From Anaerolineales bacterium UBA5195 (GTDB taxonomy: Bacteria > Chloroflexota > Anaerolineae > Anaerolineales > Villigracilaceae): DNA of 64,000 nt. The number at the start of each line of letters is the position of its first letter. Position 1 is the stretch's first letter. This document shows positions 6,817 to 15,273 of the stretch, one piece after another. The stretch covers positions 47,664 through 111,663 of the forward strand of contig DHVZ01000027.1 of assembly GCA_002412925.1 (NCBI GenBank). The letters run 5' to 3'. The notes below the pieces were generated by a model. That model was not told the origin of the DNA, searched no databases, and was given only the letters and a program-made list of their open reading frames with translations. Both the position numbers and the translations under genes were made by a program.

Positions 6817-7347
6817 TTACTTGAGAATTTTCAGAACGGTTTGGATGGTGTTCAGCCCCAGGCTGTCGAGGCGTGAAACGGCATTGGAGAGGGAATCGAG
6901 CGCGTCAAAAAAGTCTTTTAGCGCCCGCACGCGTTCCGCTAAAAAGGCGCGCTCCGGATCTGGCTTCCCGCTGCCTGATTCCAGCCTCTCCAGCGTTTGC
7001 TGCACCGACATCACTGCCCGGTCGAATTCATTACTTTGCCGTTCCTTCAGGATGGCGCGGATTGACCGGTAGAAGTCGGTCTCGGCTTCGTAGTAGTCCT
7101 TTCGATCGCCGAGACGAGTAATAGGGTGGATCAGTCCCATGCGGGAAAGCGAGCGCACGCTGGTGCTGATCGAACCTTTGGTCAGCCCGGTTTGTTCGAC
7201 AATCTCATCGAGCGAGAGCGGGTTGGGGGCGAGGTACAACACGGCGAAGATTGCGCCCATGCCTTTGGGCAAGCCCCAAAACTGGCTGATACCGCTCAGT
7301 CCTTCGATAAAGTCTTGCTTGATTTTGGAAAGGTCATTGTCTGCCAT
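6817..7347 (-). CDS. GbsR/MarR-type transcriptional regulator
   Basis: A 176-residue winged-helix protein. The N-terminal FIEGLSGISQFWGLPKGMGAIFAVLYLAP and the recognition region LSLDEIVEQTGLTKGSISTSVRSLSRMGLI are typical of the GbsR (OpuAR-like) branch of MarR regulators, which commonly repress transport or membrane genes. The C-terminal half is helical and probably dimerises. A perfect GTTTAG-N6-CTAAAC palindrome (7365-7382) lies between its -10 box and its start codon, so autorepression is likely. Confidence 0.85.
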   Translation of the reverse strand: MADNDLSKIKQDFIEGLSGISQFWGLPKGMGAIFAVLYLAPNPLSLDEIVEQTGLTKGSISTSVRSLSRMGLIHPITRLGDRKDYYEAETDFYRSIRAILKERQSNEFDRAVMSVQQTLERLESGSGKPDPERAFLAERVRALKDFFDALDSLSNAVSRLDSLGLNTIQTVLKILK

Positions 7348-7364
7348 ATTGTCTCGTTAAGAAC

Positions 7365-7382
7365 GTTTAGAAGTTACTAAAC
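7365..7382. promoter_or_regulatory. Operator palindrome for the GbsR-type regulator
   Basis: GTTTAG-AAGTTA-CTAAAC, perfect six-base arms. It overlaps the expected transcription start just downstream of the TATACT box at 7385-7390 (minus strand), the position expected for an autorepressor. Confidence 0.65.
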
Positions 7383-7384
7383 AA

Positions 7385-7390
7385 AGTATA
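7385..7390 (-). promoter_or_regulatory. -10 box of the GbsR-type regulator gene
   Basis: TATACT on the minus strand, about 38 bases before the start codon. No clear -35 is seen. Confidence 0.45.
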
Positions 7391-7421
7391 CGGCAGTTTT
7401 ATGAAAGAGTCAAGAATCAAA

Positions 7422-7444
7422 AAGTCTCCATTTTTCGGAGACTT
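7422..7444 (-). terminator. Intrinsic terminator of the 7TM-PAS gene
   Basis: AAGTCTCC (7444-7437) pairs with GGAGACTT (7429-7422) around a 7-base loop, and a T-run follows on the minus strand. Confidence 0.75.
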
Positions 7445-7517
7445 CGCTTGGCGGCATTTTCGTTTCAGGCCAGAACTTTCCAGTTCAGTAGCTTTGTCTT
7501 TGGATCGCCGTGGGAGT

Positions 7518-8876
7518 TTAAATGATGAGTTCCTGCATCAGGAGCACAATATAGGGCTCCTCGTTGATGTTTATCAAGCTGGACGAAATCAAAGCCCTTT
7601 TACGTTGATTGTCTTTGGTCATAAAATCCATTTCGGTGTTTTCGATCCCGCCCGTTCGGCTTTTCTTGAGAATTTCCACGCGCTGCTCATTCGACCACCA
7701 ACTGACTGAGGCGGAACGCCCGATCACCTCGCGGCGGGTGAATAGAAAAGTTTCAGTGAAAAGGTCATTGACAGCTGCGATTTCACCGCTGGAGCGCAGG
7801 AGTACCATGATTATCCCGGTGGAGTCGCTTATCCGGCTGGATTGTTCCAAAACCGCTCCCGGGTTCGTGCGGGTTAATTCGCGCAGGATGATGACCCGAC
7901 CCGAGAAGCGTTTTTGATTGTCGAACAAGGGCGAAATCCGCATTTCGAAGCGTCGCAAATCTTCTGGGCTGATCCGCACTGAGATGTGGGTGTGGGCGTC
8001 CATGGTTGTCTTGAACTGGTCAACCAATTCGCGCGCGGTCCAGCCAATCGCTTCTTTGCTGGAAACGCCGGAATACTCTTGAAAAGCAGGGTTCAAGTAG
8101 CCGACTCGGTCATTATTATCCAGGACCAAAACACCATCTCGCAGGTTTTCCAGCACGACTTCGCTGGCGACAGGCAATAATTCCAACAGACCCAGGCGAA
8201 AAAGACCCCATCCGTAGAATACGCCTGAGAGCACCAGCGCAAAAGGCGTCAGGTCGAGCGCGGGGACAGGATTCAGCCCGAACAGGGTGGCGATGTTGGC
8301 CAGCCAGGGGAGGGTGGATCCCAACAGCATCACCGCTGATTGGGATTCGTAAATCCCGCCGCCTTTGGCTGCTTGTCGAATGAAAATAATTGAACCAATC
8401 GCCAGCAAAAGATAAGAATAAGCTGTATGAACCCAAAATGCCGGGCCGTGAAAAAAGTCGGTGAATAAGACTCCGCCAAACGTTTTATTGCCAAACGATG
8501 ACCAAATCAAGTGGTGATAATCATTGGTAAGCGTGAGCAGAATGGTGATTCCGGGGATGACCCAGAGCAAGCGCAGCCCCGTTTTGTTGATGCGGTCGCC
8601 TTGACGTGAGTAATTCAACGCAAAGATGAGCCAAAGAACTGGCACGCTGGCAATCCCGAAGTATTCCAACTTTGCCCACATGATTTGCATGGCCTGCGTG
8701 GCGCTGGATATTTCCATAGCGTAGAAAACTGTCCAGATGGTGATGGACAGCATTAATAAGATAAAGGCATTCGCGCTATGGACATCCCGTCGCTGGAAGG
8801 CGACGATCATGACGAACAGCAATAACGCGGCGGTGAGAACGAGTGGAATGGTAAAAGGTGTAAATTGCCAGGTCAT
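7518..8876 (-). CDS. 7TM histidine-kinase-type sensor with two PAS domains, no kinase domain
   Basis: A 452-residue membrane protein. Residues 1-230 form seven hydrophobic helices matching the N-terminal 7TM region of membrane histidine kinases (motifs LEYFGIASVPVLWLIFALNY and LTLTNDYHHLIW). A PAS domain follows (about 240-340, ENLRDGVLVLDNNDRVGYLNPAFQEYSG) and a second about 350-445 (SGEIAAVNDLFTETFLFTRREVIG). The chain then ends; there is no HisKA, HATPase or GGDEF domain. It may signal by protein contact, or it may be a kinase that lost its output. It is transcribed alone and ends at its own terminator. Confidence 0.82.
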   Translation of the reverse strand: MTWQFTPFTIPLVLTAALLLFVMIVAFQRRDVHSANAFILLMLSITIWTVFYAMEISSATQAMQIMWAKLEYFGIASVPVLWLIFALNYSRQGDRINKTGLRLLWVIPGITILLTLTNDYHHLIWSSFGNKTFGGVLFTDFFHGPAFWVHTAYSYLLLAIGSIIFIRQAAKGGGIYESQSAVMLLGSTLPWLANIATLFGLNPVPALDLTPFALVLSGVFYGWGLFRLGLLELLPVASEVVLENLRDGVLVLDNNDRVGYLNPAFQEYSGVSSKEAIGWTARELVDQFKTTMDAHTHISVRISPEDLRRFEMRISPLFDNQKRFSGRVIILRELTRTNPGAVLEQSSRISDSTGIIMVLLRSSGEIAAVNDLFTETFLFTRREVIGRSASVSWWSNEQRVEILKKSRTGGIENTEMDFMTKDNQRKRALISSSLININEEPYIVLLMQELII

Positions 8877-8993
8877 CGGTAGTGTCCCCCAGAGAGGATT
8901 ATTCTTGCGAAGGAATTATACTTTCATTATCGATGAGATAGTCTCTCTCCCTTCAAAAGTGTAAACCAGGATGAAGTAAGAGCCTTAAGGTTT

Positions 8994-10271
8994 CTATTCC
9001 ATATTTGGGGTGGGTATTGGTTTTGAGAGCGCGGCATGGAGAACCAGGAGATACGAAATGATCCATAATGGCAGACCGGTGACGGTGAGGCGGTCATCCT
9101 GCCCGGTTGAAATCCCCGAAACAAGAGTCTGGATCAAAAAGACGGCATAGACCAGCGCAACCAGCTCTTTATTCTTTGGATAATCTCCCGATAAAAGAAA
9201 ATACAACATGATTGGGAGCATGAAGATGTGAAGATAAACGGAAACAGCATTTACCGTTTCGACGAACCCAATCATACGATTGTTCTCGCCGCGGATGAAG
9301 AAAGATCCAACCCACTGGTTGTTGTCGATTAGGTTGCGTCGGTAAGTGAGCAGGGTTTCACGCTGGTGCGCCCACAGGTAGGTTAGCTGTTGGTTTACGT
9401 CCCAGCTTTCGATTTCTGTCATGCTCTGACGCCATGCTTTGTTTTCGGCGCGCTCATAGACAACCGCAACAAAGAAGTTTTTAAAGGTGACTGGCCCAAT
9501 CTTTGAGATATTCAAGGTTCGGTCATAGGAAAAGGAGATCCCAAGTTGGATCCAGATGGGGATCAGCACAAGGAAGAGCAGGCCAACCTGTTTGAGCTTG
9601 GGTTTTCCCAGCACGCGATACGTGTAAAGCGACACGTAGATCAGCAGCAGCACGAGTTGAATCTGGTAGGTAGGCTTGGTGGTGGTCAGCAGACTGAATA
9701 ATAAAACGGCGAGGAGATACCGGGATTTGACTTTTGCCGACATGAGCCAGCAGAAGCTGCATAATAGCAGAATGTTGATTGTTTCCGTCATCCCGTGAAA
9801 AGTCAGCGCCAGGGGCGAGGGGTGGGTAAAAAATAGGGTTGCTCCCAAAATCCCGATGAAGACCTGCCGGGTGGCGTTGTAAAGGGTCAGGTAAATGAGC
9901 GCGGAAGAGGCCATCCACATGACAAACTGGCTGACCCAGAGAATTCTCTCAGCATTGACGGAGAAGCTGGCGCGCGCCAGCCCAACGATAAATGGATAGA
10001 CCCACGGGCGGACATCGATGGCAGTTTCCTGTTCCCTGCCGAACATCCAGTCGCCGGTCATGCGGTAATCGCGCGAGTCGTCTGCCCACCAGAAATACTT
10101 TTGCGGGAAATCAACGTTGATTTTGCTGTCAGTTACGCTCGTCAGGTAATAACCCCACTGGGCATAATAGAATCCGGCGATGAACAAGACCAGCGCAAGG
10201 CCGAGGAATACATCTTTTTGTTCAGGAACGATTTTTGGGAAAGAAATTCTTGACCAGGGATTTTTCATCAT
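8994..10271 (-). CDS. Multi-spanning membrane protein, probable GT-C-type glycosyltransferase
   Basis: A 425-residue protein with about 10 hydrophobic segments. After the first helix, an outside loop carries WADDSRDYRMTGDWMFG and RPWVYPFIVGLA. An acidic loop in this position followed by RP.. is typical of GT-C enzymes (GT39/GT83-like) that use lipid-phosphate sugars. Substrate and acceptor cannot be told, and no polysaccharide genes lie nearby. A TATAAT on the minus strand at 10302-10297 is its probable -10. Confidence in the membrane topology is high, in the enzyme class moderate. Confidence 0.6.
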   Translation of the reverse strand: MMKNPWSRISFPKIVPEQKDVFLGLALVLFIAGFYYAQWGYYLTSVTDSKINVDFPQKYFWWADDSRDYRMTGDWMFGREQETAIDVRPWVYPFIVGLARASFSVNAERILWVSQFVMWMASSALIYLTLYNATRQVFIGILGATLFFTHPSPLALTFHGMTETINILLLCSFCWLMSAKVKSRYLLAVLLFSLLTTTKPTYQIQLVLLLIYVSLYTYRVLGKPKLKQVGLLFLVLIPIWIQLGISFSYDRTLNISKIGPVTFKNFFVAVVYERAENKAWRQSMTEIESWDVNQQLTYLWAHQRETLLTYRRNLIDNNQWVGSFFIRGENNRMIGFVETVNAVSVYLHIFMLPIMLYFLLSGDYPKNKELVALVYAVFLIQTLVSGISTGQDDRLTVTGLPLWIISYLLVLHAALSKPIPTPNME

Positions 10272-10385
10272 GCCGCTTCAATGGAAAGGATGGCCTATTA
10301 TAATTCGACCTGAGTTCCTAAACCGAAATGATTTTCCGGAAAACGCGCATGGTCATGGACATCCCTGTGGGGCCATTTTGGTGAG

Positions 10386-11264
10386 TCAGGCGGTATTTTC
10401 GGCATAGAGGATTGCGTTTTTCCCGGCATTCTTAACCTGGTATAGCGTTCTGTCAGCCAGTTTTAGCATTTCATCGACATCTTCTGGTGGGGTCAGAAAA
10501 GTTATCGCCCCCATGCTGAAGGTCACCGGATATCCGTTTTCCCGCATTTTCTCCAATAAGACTTTTTGCAGCCGCGGCGCAATCGATTTTGCCACGATGT
10601 GATTTGTTTCGGGCAGCAGGATTGCAAATTCGTCACCTCCCAGGCGCCCAACTGTGTCGAACGACCGGATATTGCTCGACACGGTTTCAGTTACCAACCT
10701 TAGGACGGCGTCGCCAGCATCGTGACCCTGAATGTCGTTGACGGCCTTGAAGGCGTCGATATCGAAATAGATGATGGAAAAGGGGTGGTTGGTTCGTTTG
10801 GCGCGCAAAATCTCAAGCTTGGAAGTTTCATAAAATGCCCGCCGGTTGAGCGCGCCTGTCAGGAAATCTGTGCGCGCCAGGGATCTTTCTTTTTCCAACA
10901 ACAGGCGGAGTTCAGAGACCAGGAGCGTAACAATCAGGAAAAAGCCGAAGTGCGCTCCCGCATTCCAATAGGAAACCAGTAGCCGGGTGGCTTCTTCCCT
11001 GAAAAGCTGGTTTACCAGGGTCCAGGTCAGCGCACTCGCAACCGAGAGAAAAATCCCTTCCTTCCTCCCGAGCAGCCAGGCCACCAGTGCTATCGGAAAC
11101 AGGTAAAAGAAAGAAAATGTAATTTCCAACCCGGATAAATAATCCAGGATGGAAATACCAATCAAAATCAGGAGGGCGACCGCCAGTAGTAGGCCCCTGG
11201 GCTGCTTTTCCAGAAGTTTAAGGACTTTTTCTGTGCCGGATCTTTCCAGGTTGTTTTCTTCCAT
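10386..11264 (-). CDS. Membrane-anchored diguanylate cyclase (GGDEF)
   Basis: A 292-residue protein. Residues 20-125 hold about four hydrophobic helices of a MASE-like sensor region. A GGDEF domain follows from about residue 130 (ARTDFLTGALNRRAFYE), with FDIDAFKAVND for the metal site and an intact active-site GGDEF near 211. An inhibitory I-site RSFD lies five residues before it, so product inhibition by c-di-GMP is expected. It should make c-di-GMP from two GTP at the inner membrane face. A TATATT box 11 bases before the ATG predicts a very short leader. Confidence 0.92.
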   Translation of the reverse strand: MEENNLERSGTEKVLKLLEKQPRGLLLAVALLILIGISILDYLSGLEITFSFFYLFPIALVAWLLGRKEGIFLSVASALTWTLVNQLFREEATRLLVSYWNAGAHFGFFLIVTLLVSELRLLLEKERSLARTDFLTGALNRRAFYETSKLEILRAKRTNHPFSIIYFDIDAFKAVNDIQGHDAGDAVLRLVTETVSSNIRSFDTVGRLGGDEFAILLPETNHIVAKSIAPRLQKVLLEKMRENGYPVTFSMGAITFLTPPEDVDEMLKLADRTLYQVKNAGKNAILYAENTA

Positions 11265-11342
11265 AGGTTTCGTTGAATATAAAACAAAATTTCTGCAAGA
11301 ACATTTCTATTTGCTTGTAGTTGGCGGTGAGAAGCTGGCTGG

Positions 11343-12209
11343 TTAAGCGGCCTTTGCTTGCATTTCGCTTCTGGTAAGCAGGATCACTGCTGTTAGGATC
11401 AAACCTCCGCCCAGCAGCGCGGTTGGTTTGAGTATGTCGCCGAGCAGGGTGGCCGCCAGGATGACCGTCACGACTGGTTCAAGCGTCGAGAGCATGGACG
11501 CATTCGTTGGGCCGATCCGCTTCAGCCCGGCGAGAAAAGCCACCACCGGGATGACGGTTGCCAGGATGACCGTCCCGCCAATGACTGCCCACCCGGCTGC
11601 TGACGATGGAAAATGCGGTCCGTTGATGATCGTCAAAATTCCATAGACGAATCCCGCCGAGGCAAAAATAAAAGTCGATGATTGCAGGGCAGAGACTTTC
11701 TGCATCACGCCCGTTCCAACGATGATATAGATTGAGTAGATCGCTGCCGCCGAGATGGCCAGCAAAATTCCGGGCAGTTGACCGCCTTCCGGGTTGACGG
11801 TCAGGGCAGTTCCAGCCAGGGCGATGGAGAGCGCCAGGGCTTTGACACGGGTGATTTTTTCGCGCAGAAAAATGCTGGAAAGGAGCGCAACAAAGACAGG
11901 ATAGAGATACAGAAGCAGGGCGACCAACCCGGCTGACGCGTATTTGATGGCGGTCAGGTAGGAAAAGGATTGCCCAACGTAGCCGATGGCTCCCATCCCA
12001 ACCAGGCGGGCAAAGACCCCTTTGTTCGGCAACGGCTCACGGCGCAGGCTGAGCAGCCCGCCCATTAGAATGGCCGAGAGTGAGAAACGCAGGAACAGGA
12101 GCGTGAAGACATCGATCCCATCTGCGTAGGCCAGGCGTCCGAAGATGGCGAGCGAGCCAAAAGAGGCCGCCGAGATAACGATCAGAATGATCCCGGTCAG
12201 ACGATTCAT
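11343..12209 (-). CDS. EamA/DMT-family transporter
   Basis: A 288-residue protein with ten predicted membrane helices in two EamA repeats (SAASFGSLAIFGRLAYADGIDVFTLLFLRF at the N-terminus; TNASMLSTLEPVVTVILAATLLGD in the second). These carriers export or import amino acids, nucleosides or metabolites; the substrate cannot be told. It is separated by 10 bp from the dienelactone hydrolase gene upstream on the same strand, so they probably share an mRNA. Confidence 0.87.
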   Translation of the reverse strand: MNRLTGIILIVISAASFGSLAIFGRLAYADGIDVFTLLFLRFSLSAILMGGLLSLRREPLPNKGVFARLVGMGAIGYVGQSFSYLTAIKYASAGLVALLLYLYPVFVALLSSIFLREKITRVKALALSIALAGTALTVNPEGGQLPGILLAISAAAIYSIYIIVGTGVMQKVSALQSSTFIFASAGFVYGILTIINGPHFPSSAAGWAVIGGTVILATVIPVVAFLAGLKRIGPTNASMLSTLEPVVTVILAATLLGDILKPTALLGGGLILTAVILLTRSEMQAKAA

Positions 12210-12219
12210 TATTTTGAAA

Positions 12220-12861
12220 TTAGTGCGTTTTCAGGAATTCGATGGTGCGCTTCCAGGCCAGTTGCGCCGCGGGAGCGTTGTAGGCGTCGCTGCGGTCCTG
12301 CTCGAAAAACCAGTGACCGGTGCCCGGGTAAGTGTGGAAAATCATCGGTCGTCCCGCGGCACGTAAACTTTTTTCAAGTTTTTTGACGCCCGAGGCCGCC
12401 ACCCAATCATCGTCTTCGGCAAAATGACCGAGATAGGCAGCCTGCGCAGGAGAATAATCGAGGTTATTGTTTCCATAAAAAGCCACCACCGCACGGATGA
12501 TCTCCGGCTTGGCAACCGACAGCTCCAGGGCGAAGCGCGCCCCGAGCGAAAAACCGATTACGCCCAGGTTTTTGTCTGTAGTGGTCTCCAGCGCAGAAAG
12601 ATACTCAGCCGCGGCGCTGATCTCTGTAAAGGCCTCTTTCTGTTTTAGCTTGGAGCGTAATTGCGTGGCTTCGTCGATGGTGCGGGCGATCTGACCGTGA
12701 TACAGGTCTGGCGCAAAGACAACGAAACCTTCCCCGGCCAGGCGCTTGCACAAATCCCTGAAAAATGGGTTTAGCCCCCACCAGGCGTGCAGGATGAGTA
12801 CCCCCGGCCCTTGACCGGTGGAAGGGTGTTCGAGGCAGCCAGTTGGTTGAAAAGTGGTCAT
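12220..12861 (-). CDS. Dienelactone hydrolase family protein
   Basis: A 213-residue alpha/beta hydrolase. Visible features are the oxyanion region LILHAWWGLNPFF, the nucleophile elbow GFSLGARFA, an acidic site in HFAEDDDWV and the catalytic His in TYPGTGHWFFE. Dienelactone hydrolases use Cys as nucleophile; here the elbow has Ser, so a broader esterase activity is likelier. I take the ATG at 12861 because AGGAG sits eight bases before it. The gene lies 23 bp downstream of an acidic hypothetical protein gene in the same transcription unit. Confidence 0.85.
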   Translation of the reverse strand: MTTFQPTGCLEHPSTGQGPGVLILHAWWGLNPFFRDLCKRLAGEGFVVFAPDLYHGQIARTIDEATQLRSKLKQKEAFTEISAAAEYLSALETTTDKNLGVIGFSLGARFALELSVAKPEIIRAVVAFYGNNNLDYSPAQAAYLGHFAEDDDWVAASGVKKLEKSLRAAGRPMIFHTYPGTGHWFFEQDRSDAYNAPAAQLAWKRTIEFLKTH

Positions 12862-12884
12862 GAATTTGCTCCTGAAGGGATTTC

Positions 12885-13256
12885 TCAAAACGGATTTTCA
12901 TCCTTGCTATCCAGATCCAAATCATCATCCTCGAAAAACTCATTGTCATCCCAATCTTCTCCATCGGCTTCGGTATTGAGATCCATCCAGTCGATCACCG
13001 TCCCGCCGCCTTCGAGGTAATACGGACTGACGAGATAGTTCATGCCATTTTCCCAGGTAACCCGGAAGTCTTTGACGGTGAAAATCCTGTCCACGTGGAT
13101 GTCGATCATCTGATCGGTGAGCTTTGGCACCGGGCTGAAAGGATACAACTGTTCCAGAACCAATGCGCGGTCTTCGTCGGGAATGATGAATTCTTCCACG
13201 ATCAGGCCGTTGGGAAAGATGAGAGGGCGAGTGGAATAGGGCAGTTTTTCTTCCAT
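12885..13256 (-). CDS. Hypothetical protein with acidic C-terminal tail
   Basis: A 123-residue protein I do not recognise. Residues 1-90 look like a small mixed alpha/beta domain (RPLIFPNGLIVEEFIIPDEDRALVLEQLYPF; IDIHVDRIFTVKDFRVTWENGMNYLVSPYY). The last 30 residues are almost entirely Asp and Glu (DGEDWDDNEFFEDDDLDLD). GGAG precedes the start. It is soluble by appearance and is co-directional with the hydrolase and EamA genes. Confidence 0.7.
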   Translation of the reverse strand: MEEKLPYSTRPLIFPNGLIVEEFIIPDEDRALVLEQLYPFSPVPKLTDQMIDIHVDRIFTVKDFRVTWENGMNYLVSPYYLEGGGTVIDWMDLNTEADGEDWDDNEFFEDDDLDLDSKDENPF

Positions 13257-13284
13257 AAATTGTCTCCTTACGCTGGCCGCGCAG

Positions 13285-13326
13285 CAACCAGGCTTTTCAC
13301 TTTTTTCCCGTCAGGTTGCCTGGTTG
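13285..13326. repeat. Inverted repeat with long loop
   Basis: CAACCAGGC (13285-13293) faces GCCTGGTTG (13318-13326), nine perfect base pairs around 24 bases, between two minus-strand genes. No T-run follows the stem on the minus strand, so terminator function is doubtful. Confidence 0.5.
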
Positions 13327-13327
13327 G

Positions 13328-13756
13328 TTAAATGGTCAGAACAATAATCCCCACAATCGTCAATAACATTCCGATGATCGTCTTGGCGGTCAGCACTTCC
13401 CCGCCCAGGATGACGCCCATCAGAACGCCAAATAATGGCGAAGTGAAGGCGATCGGCATCACTTGCGAAAGTGGCGCGCCTTTGATGGCCGCGTAGTAGC
13501 AGAGCATGCCCAATGATCCGGCCACCACGCCGCCGCCGATGACCATCATCGTCAGCGCCTTGGGACCGGCCTGTGGGATGGTTTTCCACTGTGGGAAGCT
13601 GACAATTCCCAGCACGACCAAGGCCACTGCCGTACGGATGGTGATGCCCACTTGCGGGCTTAATCCGCCCAGGTGCAGGCCTTTTTTTTCGAAATAGCCG
13701 CCAATGCCCCAAGCCGCGGCGGTCAACAATGCAAGCAGTTGTGGATTCAGATTCAT
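13328..13756 (-). CDS. Half-size EamA-type transporter
   Basis: A 142-residue protein with five hydrophobic helices, a single EamA unit (LTAAAWGIGGYFEKKGL; LSQVMPIAFTSPLFGVLMGVILGGE). Half-length DMT proteins work as homo- or heterodimers. A good AGGAG precedes the start. Substrate unknown. It follows the VanZ-like gene by 34 bp. Confidence 0.85.
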   Translation of the reverse strand: MNLNPQLLALLTAAAWGIGGYFEKKGLHLGGLSPQVGITIRTAVALVVLGIVSFPQWKTIPQAGPKALTMMVIGGGVVAGSLGMLCYYAAIKGAPLSQVMPIAFTSPLFGVLMGVILGGEVLTAKTIIGMLLTIVGIIVLTI

Positions 13757-13790
13757 ACAGGAGTCTCCTTAATCGTGATGGTTGTTTCTG

Positions 13791-14243
13791 TCAGGCTTCT
13801 TTTAATTCCAGGTTGGTTTGAGGGTAGTTTTGTTCCCAAAACTTGAAATATTTTGCAAAAATCCTGCGTTCCACCAGCGCGGCCAGCAACCCACCTGCGG
13901 CGTAGACTATCAGATCCAGCGGATCGAAAACGCCCCCGTACAGACTGAAAACCTGGGTCAACGCCAATTCTTGGCAAAGAAATTGCCCAATTTCGAAACT
14001 GGCTGGCACAAGGAAGACCAGGCATGCTTTAACCTGCCAGGATTTCAGCTTGGAGATCCATGTTTCGAACAGGCAGAGCACATAATAGAATCCAAACGGC
14101 AGGGTCAGGTCATTGAAGAAACTGACGTACAATTTGTAGGGCAAGTCTCTCTGTTCAAGGTAATAGCCGGATGGAAAATTGTCAATCAACAGCCAAATTG
14201 CGAGCGGGATGGCGAGCAGGATCAGAAATTTTTGGAATTTCAC
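13791..14243 (-). CDS. VanZ-like membrane protein
   Basis: A 150-residue protein with about four membrane helices. The motifs FEIGQFL and GVFDPLDLIVYAAGGLLAAL match the VanZ-like pattern in which polar residues lie in membrane helices. VanZ confers low teicoplanin resistance in enterococci; most relatives have no known role. I use a GTG start at 14243, one base after the stop of the upstream dehydrogenase, because the hydrophobic N-terminus begins there. Translational coupling is likely. Confidence 0.65.
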   Translation of the reverse strand: MKFQKFLILLAIPLAIWLLIDNFPSGYYLEQRDLPYKLYVSFFNDLTLPFGFYYVLCLFETWISKLKSWQVKACLVFLVPASFEIGQFLCQELALTQVFSLYGGVFDPLDLIVYAAGGLLAALVERRIFAKYFKFWEQNYPQTNLELKEA

Positions 14244-14244
14244 G

Positions 14245-15171
14245 CTAATACCCTTTCTTAAAGTCAACTTGGTATTTGAGCGGCTGGCCGGCTGTGTAGA
14301 GATGGTAGTTTTCGATAAATACATCCGCAATCTCTTGGGGGAAACTGGGCGCGGAGGTGTGACTGGTAATGAACAGGTTTTTCGTGCGCCAGAACGGATG
14401 CTCCGCCGGGAGCGGTTCCCGCTCAAAGACATCCAGAACCGCCCCGGCAATTTTCCCTGTTTCAAGGGCCTGTGTCAAGGCTGATTCGTCTACTGCGCTT
14501 CCGCGCCCGACGTTGATGAAAAGGGCCCGCGAGGGAAGCTGAGAAATAAGTTCGGAGTTGACGAGTTGCTGAGTTTGGGTTGTATTTGGCAGGATGGAAA
14601 CCAGGCAATCTAGTTCGCAGGCAAATTTAAAGATGTCTGCGCCATGGTAATACTGATCTACTTGTTGACTTGTCTCACTTTCTCTTGTATATCCCCTCAC
14701 GGTCATTCCGAAGTGTTTGGCGGTGCTTGCCAGGTGCGCGCCGATCGAGCCAACACCGAGCAAGCCGATCGTTTTTCCGCGCAGGGTTCCGGTCAGGGTG
14801 TCGTCCCATTTCGACAGTTTTTGCGCTTCGAGCCGCTGAAGGATTTTCCGTTCATGCAGCAGCAGGTAGCCAAAAACGAATTCAGACATCAGTGGGCCGA
14901 ACACGCCGCGCGCATTGGTCAGAACGTAATCACGTCGCAGCGTGGGATCCAGCAGCGGCTCGACTCCTGCCCAGGTGGATTGAACCCATTTTAGGGCGGG
15001 GAGCGCCGGCAGAATTTCCCGGATGAGCGTCGGCTCCCCGAAGACGAGTTCACAGTTGGGGCTGAGAGTGGTCACAGCCTCCAGTTCGGGCAGGTTGGCT
15101 GCTTGGATGGCTTGAAGATATAAATCGGCTTGCCTGGAAAGGATTAGAAGTTTGGGCATGAAATTATCCAT
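14245..15171 (-). CDS. D-2-hydroxyacid dehydrogenase
   Basis: A 308-residue NAD(P)-dependent 2-hydroxyacid dehydrogenase. The nucleotide loop is GLLGVGSIGAHLAS. The motif INVGRGSAVDE carries the catalytic Arg, EREPLP the Glu, and SHTSA the His. It should interconvert a 2-keto acid and a D-2-hydroxy acid; the sequence is closest in style to the glyoxylate/hydroxypyruvate-type branch. The ATG at 15171 is preferred over an upstream TTG. It is coupled to the VanZ-like gene downstream. Confidence 0.88.
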   Translation of the reverse strand: MDNFMPKLLILSRQADLYLQAIQAANLPELEAVTTLSPNCELVFGEPTLIREILPALPALKWVQSTWAGVEPLLDPTLRRDYVLTNARGVFGPLMSEFVFGYLLLHERKILQRLEAQKLSKWDDTLTGTLRGKTIGLLGVGSIGAHLASTAKHFGMTVRGYTRESETSQQVDQYYHGADIFKFACELDCLVSILPNTTQTQQLVNSELISQLPSRALFINVGRGSAVDESALTQALETGKIAGAVLDVFEREPLPAEHPFWRTKNLFITSHTSAPSFPQEIADVFIENYHLYTAGQPLKYQVDFKKGY

Positions 15172-15273
15172 ATTTTCACTCAAATTCGAGCTATACTTAT
15201 TTTAATGTGTCTGTACAAGAAATCTTCCCTGGAGTTGTGTTTTGGCCGGCCGTCAATACCAACGGAGAATCTT

